Positions 1-12,115 of a stretch of 64,000 nt of DNA are shown one piece after another; position 1 is the stretch's first letter, and every line of letters begins with the position of its first letter. This stretch comes from Antitrichia curtipendula (lineage: Eukaryota > Streptophyta > Bryopsida > Hypnales > Leucodontaceae). The notes below the pieces were generated by a model. The model saw only the letters and a list, made by a program, of their open reading frames with translations, made no database searches and had not been told where the DNA came from. The position numbers and the translations under genes are program-made. Location: NCBI GenBank assembly GCA_951230915.1, contig OX579637.1, positions 31,682,001-31,746,000 of the forward strand, written 5' to 3'.

Positions 1-3000
1 ATCAATCAAAATGCTGATGCTGAAGCTCAGGTATTTAATGAAATATATCATTATTCTTTTGAGCTCATATTTGCAATCAGAGGCCCAAATTAGCTAGGAG
101 GGGTATAGAGAAATACAATTAGCACGGCACAAAATAGGGGCTTTTTTTACATTCACCCTTGGGCTGGACCTCCGCAAAAGGCTCATTGCACTGCTATGGA
201 CTCGACCGAAGAGTCCTATCTTTGCTGAGTACTGTTCAATTCCTATACTCGAGGCAATTTTACTCAGTCTTCATATCTACCAATCCTGAATGTATGAAAA
301 ATACGAGTCAGTTCAGGAATGGGTTTCTTTGCTAGAATATCCTGCATGCGATTAAATGTGTAAGCTGAGATTAGCAGACCTTTTTAAGTTCTGGGTTTTC
401 GTTGCTTTTGCTTTCTATTTGGGAGTCAATGGTTGAAATGTGGGACTCTTTGTTCCAAATCTCTTTTAGCGGCTTTTGGAATTAGTAGTTTTAATGAACG
501 GTGGATGTAGAAATGTTGGTGGTAAACTATTTGCACCACATCTGAAAATTTTCCCTAGGATTCAGTAGTTATTCATATGCCAAGAGCACGTGCAACGTTC
601 AGAACAATTTTAACACTGAAACAATACTGGTGGCAATTCAATAAATAAGTGGTATTTTCATTCTAAAAACTTACTACTCCCTCTATCTCAAAATAAATCT
701 GAGGTTGCGCAATTGGTTGTCTGAAATTAAGTTCGATGTTTTCATGGTCGGCAGAAATGAAACGCTGGGCACCTGTCATCCGGGTTTTGTATAGTGATCG
801 GCAGTTCCCTTCGACACCGCAACGTGTCCTTGCCCATGTGCAGCAGTGGTTGGTGATTGCCTGGACCATGCATTGCTGCCAGGAGAGGAAAATGTTTAAC
901 TTTTCTTTGTCCATGTTCTAGAAAGCTCTCTCTCTGACATCAATCAAGACAGTCAGTGTCCTCTTAAGAGAGTTGAAGATGGTTTGTGTCCTTCCTATGA
1001 TTCAATCACTTGCAAGTCTCAATCAAATGTAATGCAATGCACTGTTCACAGAATAGAAGAAATTTGACAGTTTTGGTGCCAATTTTCAACATGACACTGT
1101 GGCCACAGACTTTGAAAGCTTGGTGCCTGTTACGGATGATTCGAAGTTGCAATAACTATGCATTCCCATCCAAATAGGAGCACCTTATGCTTTAATCTAG
1201 CCTTTTTTGAGAAACTACAGATTTATTTTGAGACAGAGAGTTTTGATAGTTCACAATGCAATATATGTATTATTTAGATACAATACAAAGGCTTTAAGCA
1301 GTACAGTCATATCTTGTTTAATTATAATGCTGCATTTGAAATACATGATCTAGTCGAGTATTAAAGATGTACAATCCCTATCAAAAAGACTGTTACCCCA
1401 GCTCCCCCGATTTGTTCGGGTAAGGGGGGTGGCAGGAGTCTTTTTGATAATGGACTGTACTGTAATTCGTATTGAAGTTGTATAACATGTTTTCAATATC
1501 AAAGGAAGGACCTCAGGTATTCCTGATGCATGGTCACAGAATCTGTTCAAATTGAGCTTATGTCCATCTTTCAAGTAATTTTTTTCTGGATCTGCAGATG
1601 CAATTAGTAGTGGATTTAATAAAAGAAGAAAACAGGCTTCGCAACACAGGGGGTTTCACGAACACTTCAGATGTGTTTAGCCGACTTCATCAAGGGCGGA
1701 GGATACCCGTAAAGCTGGGCAAACATTATCCAGCGGTTGTTCTGGACGCTAAATCCAATGCGGAGCCACCTGCCCTACGTTGTGGTGTTTTCTTAGTACC
1801 TAAGGTGATTAAAGACTCTCATTAAGAGTCGTGCAGGGTATGGTTTATTGACATTGATGCATTAGCAGAATTTAACCTGTGAAGACTACATCTTACTTTA
1901 AGTTGTGGCCCCACTACAGAGTCAAGCACGTGAGTGGCTATTTTCATCTGAAGAAGGACAGTGGCAGGTCATAGAAACCGCACAAGCAGGCCGTCTCATT
2001 CTGGTAGAAAGAACAGTACTTTTGTGAAATACTCTCTTGCTTAGTCTAGTCAGTTTTGCTTGGTTGTTTAGACAGTATTGTCGCAATATTATCGCATTGT
2101 CGCTATTCCCTCTTCAACGAGCGCTTTTACCGGGCCTGTAATGCAGAAAATTGCTTGAGATTTGCATTTCAGATCACGTTGGATGCTCAGCAGACGGACA
2201 ATATGGACATCATCGAGGTATACTTCGTGGAATTGCACGTCTTTAACCTTTGATATGTCAGAATGAAGTATCACGTGATGTTGGGTCATTTATTGCTCGG
2301 ATGCTCTATGTGCAGCAAGAGTTATCGCCTTTGGTCAAGCCCTTGCTACCCTTGGACTGTCGAGACTCGAATACGATTATGTAAGTTTATGCTGGATTAA
2401 AGCTTTTGAGTTTGGCAGAGTCTCTTACTATTAAGCCAGTGTGGTAACTTCTGACTCTTGTGAATTTTCTTCAGATATATGACCACAAATGATGCTCCTA
2501 CTCAGAGCACTTTACTGGAGGAGGTTAGTTGTCTGGACTGGCGTTTCTTGTTTATGCACAAATCGATGTATTCGATCTTTGCAGCTGGTATTATCTCCAT
2601 GGAAGATTGGTGATGCATAAGGTGAAGGCTGAGTGTGGTGCAGATCGAGTCTCCTGTGACTGGCACGATACATGTGGAGGAGGTGGTGGTTCTAAGTGAG
2701 GATTCATTTGTCAATCGAGCCGAAGAAACAAAGCCAAAGCATTATCGGCGTCTTGTTTTTCGCAGGAATCCTAATTTGATACAGTCAGAGGCTTCCTTGA
2801 TACCTGTCAACGTCTACAGTAAAGAGCGTGACCAAACTAAGAATGGCGCTGATTTTGTGAGACGACATACTGGAAATAAGAAAAAACATAAAGCCAAGGA
2901 TTCAGCCTTAAGTCTTCGAACAGGTACTTAAAGAACTCAGGATTCAATTCTGCATGTTTATAGTTTTCGAGGCAGACAATTTCTTGTGCACAGGTTTGCG

Positions 3001-6000
3001 ATTAGATCAAGGATTATTTTCCCTTTTCGAGTCCTCACTATTTATTTTCAGGACTTTATGGAAAGATAATTATTTTGATAGAGGCCCATCGTCATGCGTT
3101 GCATTCTGTTTATGAAATTTGGAATACCATAAACAGTTCGGCTACGCTTTGCTGTTTTAGGCTCTAGGAAATTTGTCCAGATTATAGTCTGGGTCACTGA
3201 GTTAATGCTGACTTCTCTGTAATTATACTGGAGCAACAGTACCGTGAGGATTGATGCCAAGTATACGTGGTTGCAGGTTTCGAAGAATTAAGAGTAGATT
3301 TTAGTTACTTGGCGAGTGAGTACCATGCTGGAATAATTTCTGGGCTCTCTTTGATTGCTCACAGTTTGGACCAGTGGATATCTGCAAAGGAGCCAGTATG
3401 TCCTCACCTCTTCATGCCTGCTGTTGTTGAACAGATATTGAATTAACTCTTTTCATTTCGCTAATAAGGCACGATTGGATTTGCATGTTCCAATGAGAGT
3501 ATTTAACTTCTGTTCAGGTGCCATAGCTAATAGTGAGAATATGAGGGACTTAGAGGAACGCAGGCAGTCACGCTTAATCCCTGAGGGGACACATGAAGGT
3601 TTGGGTAGGTTCTTTTGATCTCAAATTTTGGCATGATTTATTTAAACTTATTTTGAAGATAGAAACAGACATTAGCTTTCTAGGAATATAATTTTTATTT
3701 CAATCAATACTTACTAACAAATGTTATGTCACAATAAGCCCCAATGTTAGTTTGCCAAGGAGTAAAAGAACCCCACAAAGTCTTGTAATAAAATTTAAAA
3801 AAATGTATTCCCAAAAATTATACTTCTGTCTACATGGAAAGCTTTGATTCATTCTCTTTGGATTAGAGATGTAAAAGTTCTGTAGCTTCTTGTTTTGTGG
3901 TCAATCGTGGCATTTCTTGAAAAAATAAAATATTGCATTTTTTTTTTAATTCAATTTTCAAATTCAAAATAAAAGAAGTTTCACAAGCTTGAATTTGCTT
4001 GATAGAACAATCTCACCAGTGGTAGTACGGTAGTGTGTTTCACCTCCATCTTAGAGCTATTAACAACATAGATTTTTATTTTGTCTTGTACCCTCTTCTA
4101 CTTAGCAATTTCCTGAAGAATGGAATTAAGTTAATTTTTTTTCCTCAACATGAAAGAAAGAAATTAAAAACCTTAAGTGAACAAACTAAGATAAGAAGAT
4201 TTAAAGTCTCATAATCTAGTCAGAATCATAATCTAGTCAGAATCATAATCTAGTTGGAAGAGGTGCAAAAAAACTTGTTTTCTTCACTTGAAATGCAAAT
4301 ATCTTGCAATATATGTGGTCAAATTTCCAAGACTTCTTTCACAAATTCTTTTACCAGTCTAGTGCAAGATCCTGTCAAAATGGCCTTGACACTTGCACTT
4401 GCGGGGTTAAGGGCTGGCGTGAGGACAGTTATCATTCATTATAAAATATTGGTTCCGTTGAATTCTGGGGTGTGCAGCGAAGGGCAATGATTGTAGGGCT
4501 TGGAGCTGGACTATTACCTATGTTTGTATACAATCATATTCCAGTTGATATAATTCAGGTGATTTGAGGATATATGCCTGTAGTGAATCTACATTTGCCA
4601 TGTATTAATGTAGGTGTCTGCTTGGTATCAACATTTGGACTTTCAGGATCGATCCTTTGTTGATTTGGGAGCTCAGTTTGGCGCATATGACGCAGGTCTT
4701 ATAAGGGGCCACAACAGTTGTGGTTAAAATGGATTCACTACTGCATTTCCTTTTTGTGTGCTCCGGCTTGCCAAATGCTCTGATCACTTGCCCAGCCTGC
4801 AGACTATATGAAATTGATCACAGTGCACATCTATTTCATATTCTTGGCCGGTCGCGTTTATTTTTAATATAAAAATTGGTTACGATGTTCTACTTGTTCT
4901 AGGTTGTTGAACTGGATGGACTAGTGGGTGACCTGGCAAAGCGTCACTTTGGATTTGTGGAGGATGAACGTATGCAGGTACATTCAGATGATGCTACAGT
5001 GTCAATTCGAGCTCTTATTCTTCAGTCGGTATTAGCTGAGTTTAATAGTATGCTGACAATTCTCAACCCAGTTCTGTTACCTTTTAAGTTAATTTACATT
5101 AGGTCAATATCCCAGATTGTGCAAATAATATCGTCATTGTTATGGGTTTAGTTCGTGCCAGATTCATAACGAATTTTTTTGCTGTACAACTGAGGTTTGA
5201 GCTTGTTTACATTTGTCGTTGAATTTCTCCGCGCAGCTTTATATTTCTGATGGAGTAGAGGCTATTGGCGCAATTGCTAAACGGAACTTAAACAGATCCA
5301 CTCTGCCACGCAGCCATGTGCCGGAGGAAAACCTTTCTCTTCTGAAGCTATCTTCTAGAATGTCCACGTATACCCCAGTGACTGGAGAAGTTGACTCCGA
5401 AGCCTTACATGTGGAAGAAGTTCTGGCAGTTCCCTTTCATGCAAGTGAATTTCATGACCTAAGTCACGGAAGTGGCAGTAAGGATGAGAAGTTGCACATA
5501 TTGATAATTGATGCCGACTCGGAGGACCCAAGGTAGACTTTGTTTTGATTTATGGAGTGCACTGTCGGTCAGAAGAACATCGAGTGGATATTTTTCAAGT
5601 GAGGTTTACTGAGATGTTTCAGAAAGACAGTGCAAGGCTGTTGTTAATTACTTTCCCGGTTGTCATTGACTTTTGTGTGGATCACTTGAGTTTATTGTTG
5701 GCTCTTGTGCACTTTTGAAGTACGGGGTTGAGCTGTCCGCCTGCTAAGTTTTTGGAGGAGACTTTCTTAAGATCAGCAAGAGAAGTTCTTGTGGACGGTG
5801 GCATCCTGGCAATCAACGTAGTGTCACGAGCGTCATCTCCTCACATCACATCAATGGCTCTTCTGCAGAAGGTGTGCAGGCTGGGGCACCCATAGGCATT
5901 TAAATGTATCTGAGCCCGTTCGTGTATCTCATTATTGGTTGTAACGTTGCCGAACACTGGACTGACGGAGTGAGTGGTGTGCATTGGGCAAATCTTTCGT

Positions 6001-6229
6001 CTGGCAGGTTTTTGAGGAGGTGTATGACTTAGAGATAGAAGAACACGTGAATCGGGTGCTGTTTGCACTGCCTCATCATAGTCACAGTCGTCACAAGGAT
6101 GGGCAAATGCAGGCAGAAGTGATGGAGGCGGCTAGGACGTGTTTTGAGAGACTGGCAGGAGCATTTGCCCCGTGGGACAATGGTCCATCGGTGAAGGATT
6201 ATCTGAATCGGCTTAAGCGACTCAAGTGA
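1..6229 (+). CDS. METTL13: METTL13-like SAM-dependent methyltransferase, 3' portion (5' end outside window)
   Basis: Homologues (METTL13/EEF1AKNMT and the plant equivalents) methylate eEF1A at the N-terminus and a lysine. Exons that fit in frame: <1-30, 1598-1804, 1920-2003, 2173-2217, 2316-2380, 2475-2523, 2585-2923, 3277-3395, 4478-4558, 4903-4977, 5237-5532, 5721-5871, 6008-6229 (TGA). All junctions have GT-AG ends and compatible phases. Family landmarks: REWLFSSEEGQWQVIE at 1929, RRLVFRRNPNLIQSEA at 2740, the SAM-binding loop VGLGAGLLPMF at 4493, VVELD at 4903, DGVEAIGAIAK at 5250, LIIDADSEDP near 5505 and LSCPPAKFLEETFL near 5728. Only the linker and the C-terminal (spermidine-synthase-like) methyltransferase domain are in view. 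Exon 2585-2923 appears to have lost one base near 2617 and carries an in-frame TGA at 2623-2625. An alternative acceptor AG at 2639-2640 keeps phase and would bypass both, deleting about 19 residues. The gene may therefore be intact, shortened or a recent pseudogene. The identity is secure; the functional state is not. Confidence 0.88.
677..1240. mobile_element. Stowaway-like (Tc1/mariner) MITE in a METTL13-like intron
   Basis: The left end after TA (675-676) begins CTCCCTCTATCTCAAAATA. The right end (about 1215-1240), read in reverse complement, gives nearly the same 25 bases, including CTCAAAATAAATCTG. This matches the known Stowaway terminal signature. The outermost right bases have decayed, so the TA duplication is clear only on the left. 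Nothing in the 564 bp codes for a transposase, so it is non-autonomous. It lies wholly inside the intron 31-1597 of the methyltransferase gene. Confidence 0.75.
1369..1460. repeat. Short foldback element (inverted repeat)
   Basis: The arms 1369-1391 and 1437-1460 are inverted copies sharing TATCAAAAAGACT (one arm reads AGTCTTTTTGATA) and GTAC at the outer end. A C/G-rich loop of about 45 bp, with CCCCC and GGGGGG runs, separates them and adds further pairing. It resembles a tiny pogo/mariner-type MITE in the same intron as the Stowaway-like element. There is no coding content. The family is not identified. Confidence 0.6.
4210..4256. repeat. 17-bp tandem repeat, about 2.8 copies
   Basis: The unit CATAATCTAGTCAGAAT is repeated perfectly twice and then partially. 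It lies in the 1.08-kb intron 3396-4477 of the METTL13-like gene. No function is apparent. Confidence 0.8.
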
Positions 6230-8774
6230 ATCTTTTTATTCCTTGTTGTTCGCATCCTCTTCATATCTGGGACCAAGATGATCAGCCTGATGGGACTTGC
6301 CTGATCAGTCCTTTAGCACGACCTGCATACTTTCGGTTGTGGTTCTAGAAGTGCGTTCAAATTTGTTTAGTTAGTATTGCAGAATTTTACTTCAGGTAAT
6401 AGAAGACCGATATGCTTTGGAATTCCTTCATTTAACCCTACGCGAACTTCTCTTCAAATTGTGCACGACGAACAGATTGAGGGAGTCCGATCTCAAGAAC
6501 AGAGACAGAGCTTCATCTCTCCTTTTTACAGAAGATTCCAGAGTTGTGCATCCTTCGGTAGTCTTTTGGAGGCCTCAAGGTATCTGTCAGAACAGTCTAT
6601 ACATTGTAGACTCTTCCAAGCATTCAAGAAGTACTTTTCTGCTCACTACTTCCTACTTTCTTGCTCACTACTTTGGAACATGTGTCATGATTTCAGTAGT
6701 CTGAATGTTGAAAAGGAGAAAAAAACAAATTTCAAGCTTTGGTTGGAAATAACTGCACCCTGTGGGTTGGATATGGGTGAGAATGGATGTTCTAGCATAG
6801 GTTTAGGAGTGGTTAGACACATTACACTGGGTTAGACACATTACACTTGAGAGGTTATTATATTAGGGAGGGGCATTTGCAGTTTTGATGTGTGTATGCA
6901 GCTGAAGTTGGAACTGGCAATCAATATATTGTGATAGAGGTTTATTGGATTATATAGCATTGACTTACGGAGGTTCCATCTGGATTTCATGGGTCCATGA
7001 ACACACATATTTTAAGCGTGAATGTGCTATAATATTGAAACTTCAACTCGTTTTTCCAGTGATGCAAGCAATGCCCCTTCCTTCATAAATTTGTCATGGC
7101 AGTTGCTTTTTACAGGAGCAGTACTCCATACCTTCAGTTAAGTGACGTAAGCAGTGCTACTTTTAGCGACAATGACAAAGTCCACGTGTACATTTGTTCT
7201 GCAAGTGCCAGATTTACAATTTAATGCACAGTGGTAAGGTAGAGTACTCTAAAAACAACCCTGCTCTAAAAGTGACCAGTAGTAATGGTACATTTTGTTG
7301 TCTTTTTGTTTAATGTACCCATAGTGTACATTTCAAGAGGGGTTATTTTTAGTGACCATTACATTTCAACTTCAAAAATTTGTCACTAACTCCACGAAGG
7401 TCCAATCAATATGAAATGACTCTTCCTACAAAAATTTATTGAAAAATGTTTAAGTTTAGGTTTATCCAAATGCAATCAGCTCTTAAAAGGTTGCTCCAAG
7501 AATAGACTACCTTAATTGCATCAATGCAACCACATTTTGTTGTGCTTCACATTAAAATTCCTCTTTACGTTTCTTCAATGGAATGTCAAACAAATATGCA
7601 ACTTTAGAATAATAAAACTTGTAAACTTTCCTATACATTCATTGGAAGCCGTGTTATATTTCAAAATTCATGTTTGTTAAAGCTTGCTCTCTAATCTATG
7701 GTCTTTTTTCATACATTAAATTACATTTTCAAAATTCTACACTAGCCTTTTTTTTTTGTGATAGGCCAAGTGGTGACATCTAATTTTGACGTGATAACAA
7801 AAAAGCTCTATGTCAATTTTTATGGATGAAAGTGTTTGGCAATTGTCATGACTTTATGATATAATCTTGGCTACTTTGCTTAAAGTTTTGTAGGTCATTT
7901 AGGCAAAGACAAATGTTATGTTGTAAAAAAATTTGGGAACCTTTGCAAATTATTGAACATTTTTTGGGTAGCCCAACCTTTAAAGTGAATGCTAATTGGA
8001 CAAAATGTTTTTCAAAATCATTAAAAATATGACTTCCACTACTAAACCAATATAGGAAATTTGCTTGAAATGGCATAGTGAAGCTAAAATGGCAAATGAA
8101 ATTAGAATTCAACAATCCAATTGTGTAATTGAAAGCTGTGAAATGTTCTAAGTCAAGTTTAAATGCCAAATGAAACATCATTGACACTATCAATTGAATT
8201 GATACTCAAATTTGCCAAATGTAAAATTTTCAAAGCCAAATTGAAATTGAAAGTGAAAAACACCAAATATTAAAAATCATACTAAAAATGAAAATGGAAC
8301 TAACCGATTCAGGCTCAAAGTGCTTTTTAGGGGCATTACTTGAGCACTCCTCTTTCATGGTGGACATATTCACTACTAAAAAAACATTGACCAGATCACC
8401 AAATTTTTTATAAAAATATGTTGATTTGTTGCATTATTCATTTGTGAATTTGGACGTGTTGATTTCGATAGTGTGGAACACTAAATTGTTGATTTGATTA
8501 TTAATTTGGTCAAGTGAAAAAATATAAATTAAAAAAAATAGAAAAAAACAAAACTAAAAGTCAACATGTGGCAAATCAACAAAACTAACACGTAAACAAT
8601 CAACCAAGGTGGTGATTGCCACATAGGTCCATGTACATAGCAGTGTTGCATGGACAGCCACCACCTAAGCAGTGCCATGCAGCATGTAGGCACAAAGGGT
8701 TGAACCTCATACTTGGATTCATATGAATAAAATGTAATCTTCTTTTTATTTATTTACATTTTGTTTCCTTTTTG
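6230..8774. other. 3' flank of METTL13-like gene and AT-rich non-coding DNA
   Basis: No supported gene. The first few hundred bases are presumably 3' UTR. A 19-bp unit (GTTAGACACATTACACTGG) is duplicated at 6812-6848. At 7365-7425 lies a segment about 80 percent identical by eye to 31577-31637, so it is a dispersed repeat. At about 7233 the sequence AAGGTAG..TACTCT resembles the end of the small TIR element at 33384 but has no visible partner. At 8371 CACTACTAAAAAAACA looks like a CACTA-type terminus without a mate. The open frames here lack family resemblance and show AT-driven composition. Confidence 0.6.
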
Positions 8775-9135
8775 TGAACTCATCAAACTTAGAATGTCAT
8801 TTTTGCATAAAAAAACAACTTTTTTCAAAAACTTTGAATTATAAAAAGGTGGTAAATCAATCTAGTTTTCATCTCTAAATTCTTTTTCCAATTTTGAGTC
8901 TCCAATCAAAAGTTATTGACAAAGTTCAGAGGGGGGGTTTTAAAGCGTCAAAGAAAATTTTCATTCCAACCTTTTTCTGCATTTTGTCTATAACTTTTGA
9001 TTGGAGACTTAAAATCGGAAAAAGATCTTAGGAATGAACATTATCTTAATTCACCAACTTTTTTTAGTTCAGAGTTTTCTGAAAAAAGCCTTTTTTACTA
9101 TGCCAAATGTGTACCAAAGTCTGATCATTTTTTAA
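8775..9135. repeat. Long imperfect hairpin (inverted repeat, arms about 170 bp)
   Basis: The centre lies near 8950. The inner arms are strongest: GTCTCCAATCAAAAGTTAT at about 8900 pairs with ATAACTTTTGATTGGAGAC at about 8990. Pairing continues outward through TCTTTTTCC/GGAAAAAGA and through the segments around 8820-8880 and 9020-9090, at roughly 70-75 percent. No open reading frame spans it. It could be a foldback MITE or a source of hairpin small RNAs; the sequence alone does not decide. Confidence 0.7.
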
Positions 9136-11199
9136 AATAACAAATTGTACATGATTCATTTTAAAAATAAAATTTTGTTGTACATAGAATTCAATTATGA
9201 TCATTTAAACAATATCCAAATGACAAAAACTTATTTGAAATTCTTGTAAGTCAAAATTAACAAAAAATGTTGATTTGAACATTATATTATTTGAATCAAT
9301 AGAAGTTTGCTAACCATTTTGATAATATGTGCCAAATCAACTAATAACGGTAAAAATGGTCAATACAATACCCACTTCAATAAAAATTTGATAATCCTTT
9401 ATTGGTTTGAATATCATTTTCTAATAGTGAATGCAATTAATTATTTGATGATCCAGTGGCCATCCATTGTGAGAGGCCTATACTTTTTTACCATTTACAA
9501 TACCACAAAAGCAAAATGAATAGCATAAATATTCAGGTCCAAGATCCACTTCAAATGAATTTGCTTATGGCTGCAATCTAAGAGATTTTTGAAAGCTCGC
9601 AATTCATCAGCTAAATAGCAAGTGCTTCTATCTACATATTAAGAGTATAGCTAACCTTCAAAAATCCTCAAAGCAACAACAAAATCATATATGAAAACAT
9701 CTCATGTTTGTGCAAGTCTCATCAACACGCCAATGGTTTCCATGAGGGGCACCAAAGTAGCTATCCCCAATAGGGCAATACGGATTAGCAAGAAGATCCA
9801 TACACCTCTGCATTCCAAATAAGAATAGTATAACTGTGAGGCTCTGTCTTAGATAAACAACAACATTAGTTTATTAATAGTAAATAGAAAGAAAATTGAA
9901 CAAAAAAATTTAAAAAAACAAAAAACAGCAAGAAAATTGAATAAAGTAATTTCATTTTAGATGGCAAGTATTGGATTGAACTAATTACATTAGTTGATTG
10001 TAGGTTTCTAAAATATCAGTGAAATACATTTGACAATGTATTATTGTAAAATTTTATGTTACTTTATAAAAAATGTTTTGAATTTTTTTAATGAAATCAT
10101 GAATTTTATGCCATATTCTCCATTTTCATATTTTATGACAAGAGAAATTATTTTATAATTTTCATTTTAAAAATGACTAAAAGAAATATTGAAAAATTAA
10201 ATTTTTTATTATTTTTGTCTTCAACAATGTCTTTAGGGTGGTATTCTTCACTAGGTGCAACAAATATATCATTTTTATTAGGTGCAATTAATGACATTTT
10301 TTTTATCATAATCTTGTACAATGTCATCATCTAAAAAATTATACACTATTGATTCTTTTTCAAATTGTTTTGGGTTTGCAATATCATCTTTAAATATATA
10401 ATATTCAGTTTTTATTTGCAAGGCAAACAAACTATTCCATAAAGGATGAGTTTGAATATGATTTTTTACACGAAGAAGTATTCAACAAATCTTTCAGTGC
10501 CAACTTAATCATATTATGACATACATTTCTAGACATGAGAGAAGATTTGTATACTAAACAATGTTTTACAAGAACCCATATACCATTGTTCTCAAGTAAA
10601 CAAGGGAGGTTTTATGGTGTTTTATCAATATTTGCTAAAACATTTATAATATTGCCATACATTTTATATTCACCATAACTATCTAACGTATAAACTTGTA
10701 CAAAAGCTTGCAATAGTAAAATAAATCTTCTTTCTAAAATGATAAGTTGCTTTAGAGATGTTGTAATCAAATTTTTATGTATATTGCTATGTACAAAATA
10801 TGATGAGATGTTAATTTTTCTTAATTACATTTAAATATCAATTGCAAACATTCAATGACTCATTCATAAATAAGATAAAATGACATTGTAATAAAGATTT
10901 GATTGTTTGCTACAATATAAGTATAAGTACTAATTTACTAGAATTTTTTATTTATTTTTAAATCTTTGAAATATATAACACACATTAGTTAATATAACAT
11001 TTATTTACTTATTGAAATGAATATAATATTTTTCTAGTTGTTGAAATCAACGAAGTTAGTATACAAGCATGGAGCGGGAGCATAGAATTTGGAGCATGGA
11101 GCGTTGATTTTGAAGTGATTACGGAAAAATAATTGGTAAGGTGATGGAGTAAAAAAATTCTCGGATGAGGAAAAAAAGCAATTCAGGATCATCCAAATG

Positions 11200-11480
11200 T
11201 GAAAATTGATGAAAAGTACAATGAGTTTGGATGAAAAATTTAGATGAAAAATACAATGATTATGGATGAAAAGGATGGATGAATGTAGATGAAAAGTATA
11301 GTGACAACACATGAAAAAAAGAATGGATGTGGATGATGAAAATGTTAGACTGTAGATGAAAAATATTATGCTTTTGGATGAAAATAGGATAGATATGGAT
11401 GACAGAAATGGATAAATGCGGATGAAAATAGGGTGGATATGGATGACAGAAATGGATAAATGCGAATGAAAAGAAGCATG
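11200..11480. repeat. GGATGAAAA-type low-complexity tandem block
   Basis: Irregular repetition of GATGAAAA, GGATG and ATGGATAAATG words. Two nearly identical copies of about 53 bp (with TATGGATGACAGAAATGG) lie at about 11385-11470. The block produces a long minus-strand open frame rich in F, H, I and S, which is a composition artefact. Confidence 0.75.
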
Positions 11481-11589
11481 CCTGAAAAATACAAAATAGT
11501 TACAAAAATGATGTTGGACGAAGAAATAAACATTTTCACTTACAAAAGTCCACTGCATTAGTAAAAACATCCAGTTCACAATGTTTACG

Positions 11590-12115
11590 AACCGGATTCA
11601 TGGTTTAGGGAACAGATAACACTCATTGAAAAATAGGAACCCTAAAACTGCGGTTGTTGTGTGCTTCACCGTGCACTAATATTGTGGCTCCTAAACCGTG
11701 GTTGGCTTGACTGTCTCTATAATTGGAACCACAAACTGTGATCTTGTCACCATATGTGTAGCCGTAAATCTAGGAAACTTACAACTTATAGCTTGGGAGC
11801 TACGAATAAGAGTGTATCATGCCACATTTCACTTGTATCCTAAAAAAATGGAGTGACAACCATGAACCTATGATCCTGGACGTAGGACTGCATCAATGAC
11901 AGTTCTGCATTAGTCTTCTCATATGTACTATATCTACATGAAAGGAATAAACATATAGAAGCTGAGAGTTTTAGAAAGCTTGAATTAAGTCCCTGCGGTT
12001 TAGAAATGACAAATGATGATTCATAAGATGGCTAGGTGCATTCAAGGCTTTTTTGGATGGACAAATCCATACGTAGGGACCTCTAACGGCGGTTTAGGGT
12101 ATTGATAGGGGCCCT
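11590..12115. repeat. Scattered CTAAACCGTGGTT-like motifs
   Basis: Related words recur on both strands: ACCGGATTCATGGTTTAGGG at 11591, CCCTAAAACTGCGGTTG near 11640, CCTAAACCGTGGTTG near 11690, AACCACAAACTGTGATC near 11730, TGCGGTTTAG near 11995 and GGCGGTTTAGGG near 12090. Such degenerate repeats are typical of the subterminal region of CACTA-like elements. No matching terminus was found nearby, so this is only a candidate relic. Confidence 0.35.

Noticed and set aside
4254..4490. 78-residue frame inside the METTL13-like gene
   Set aside because: It lies in an intron and crosses the acceptor at 4477 in a different frame from the conserved VGLGAG exon.
6377..6835. Overlapping plus-strand frames just after the METTL13-like stop
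   Set aside because: Two frames overlap, residues are not conserved-looking, and the position fits 3' UTR.
11034..11579. 181-residue minus-strand open frame
   Set aside because: It reads through GGATGAAAA low-complexity repeats and its residues reflect that composition only.
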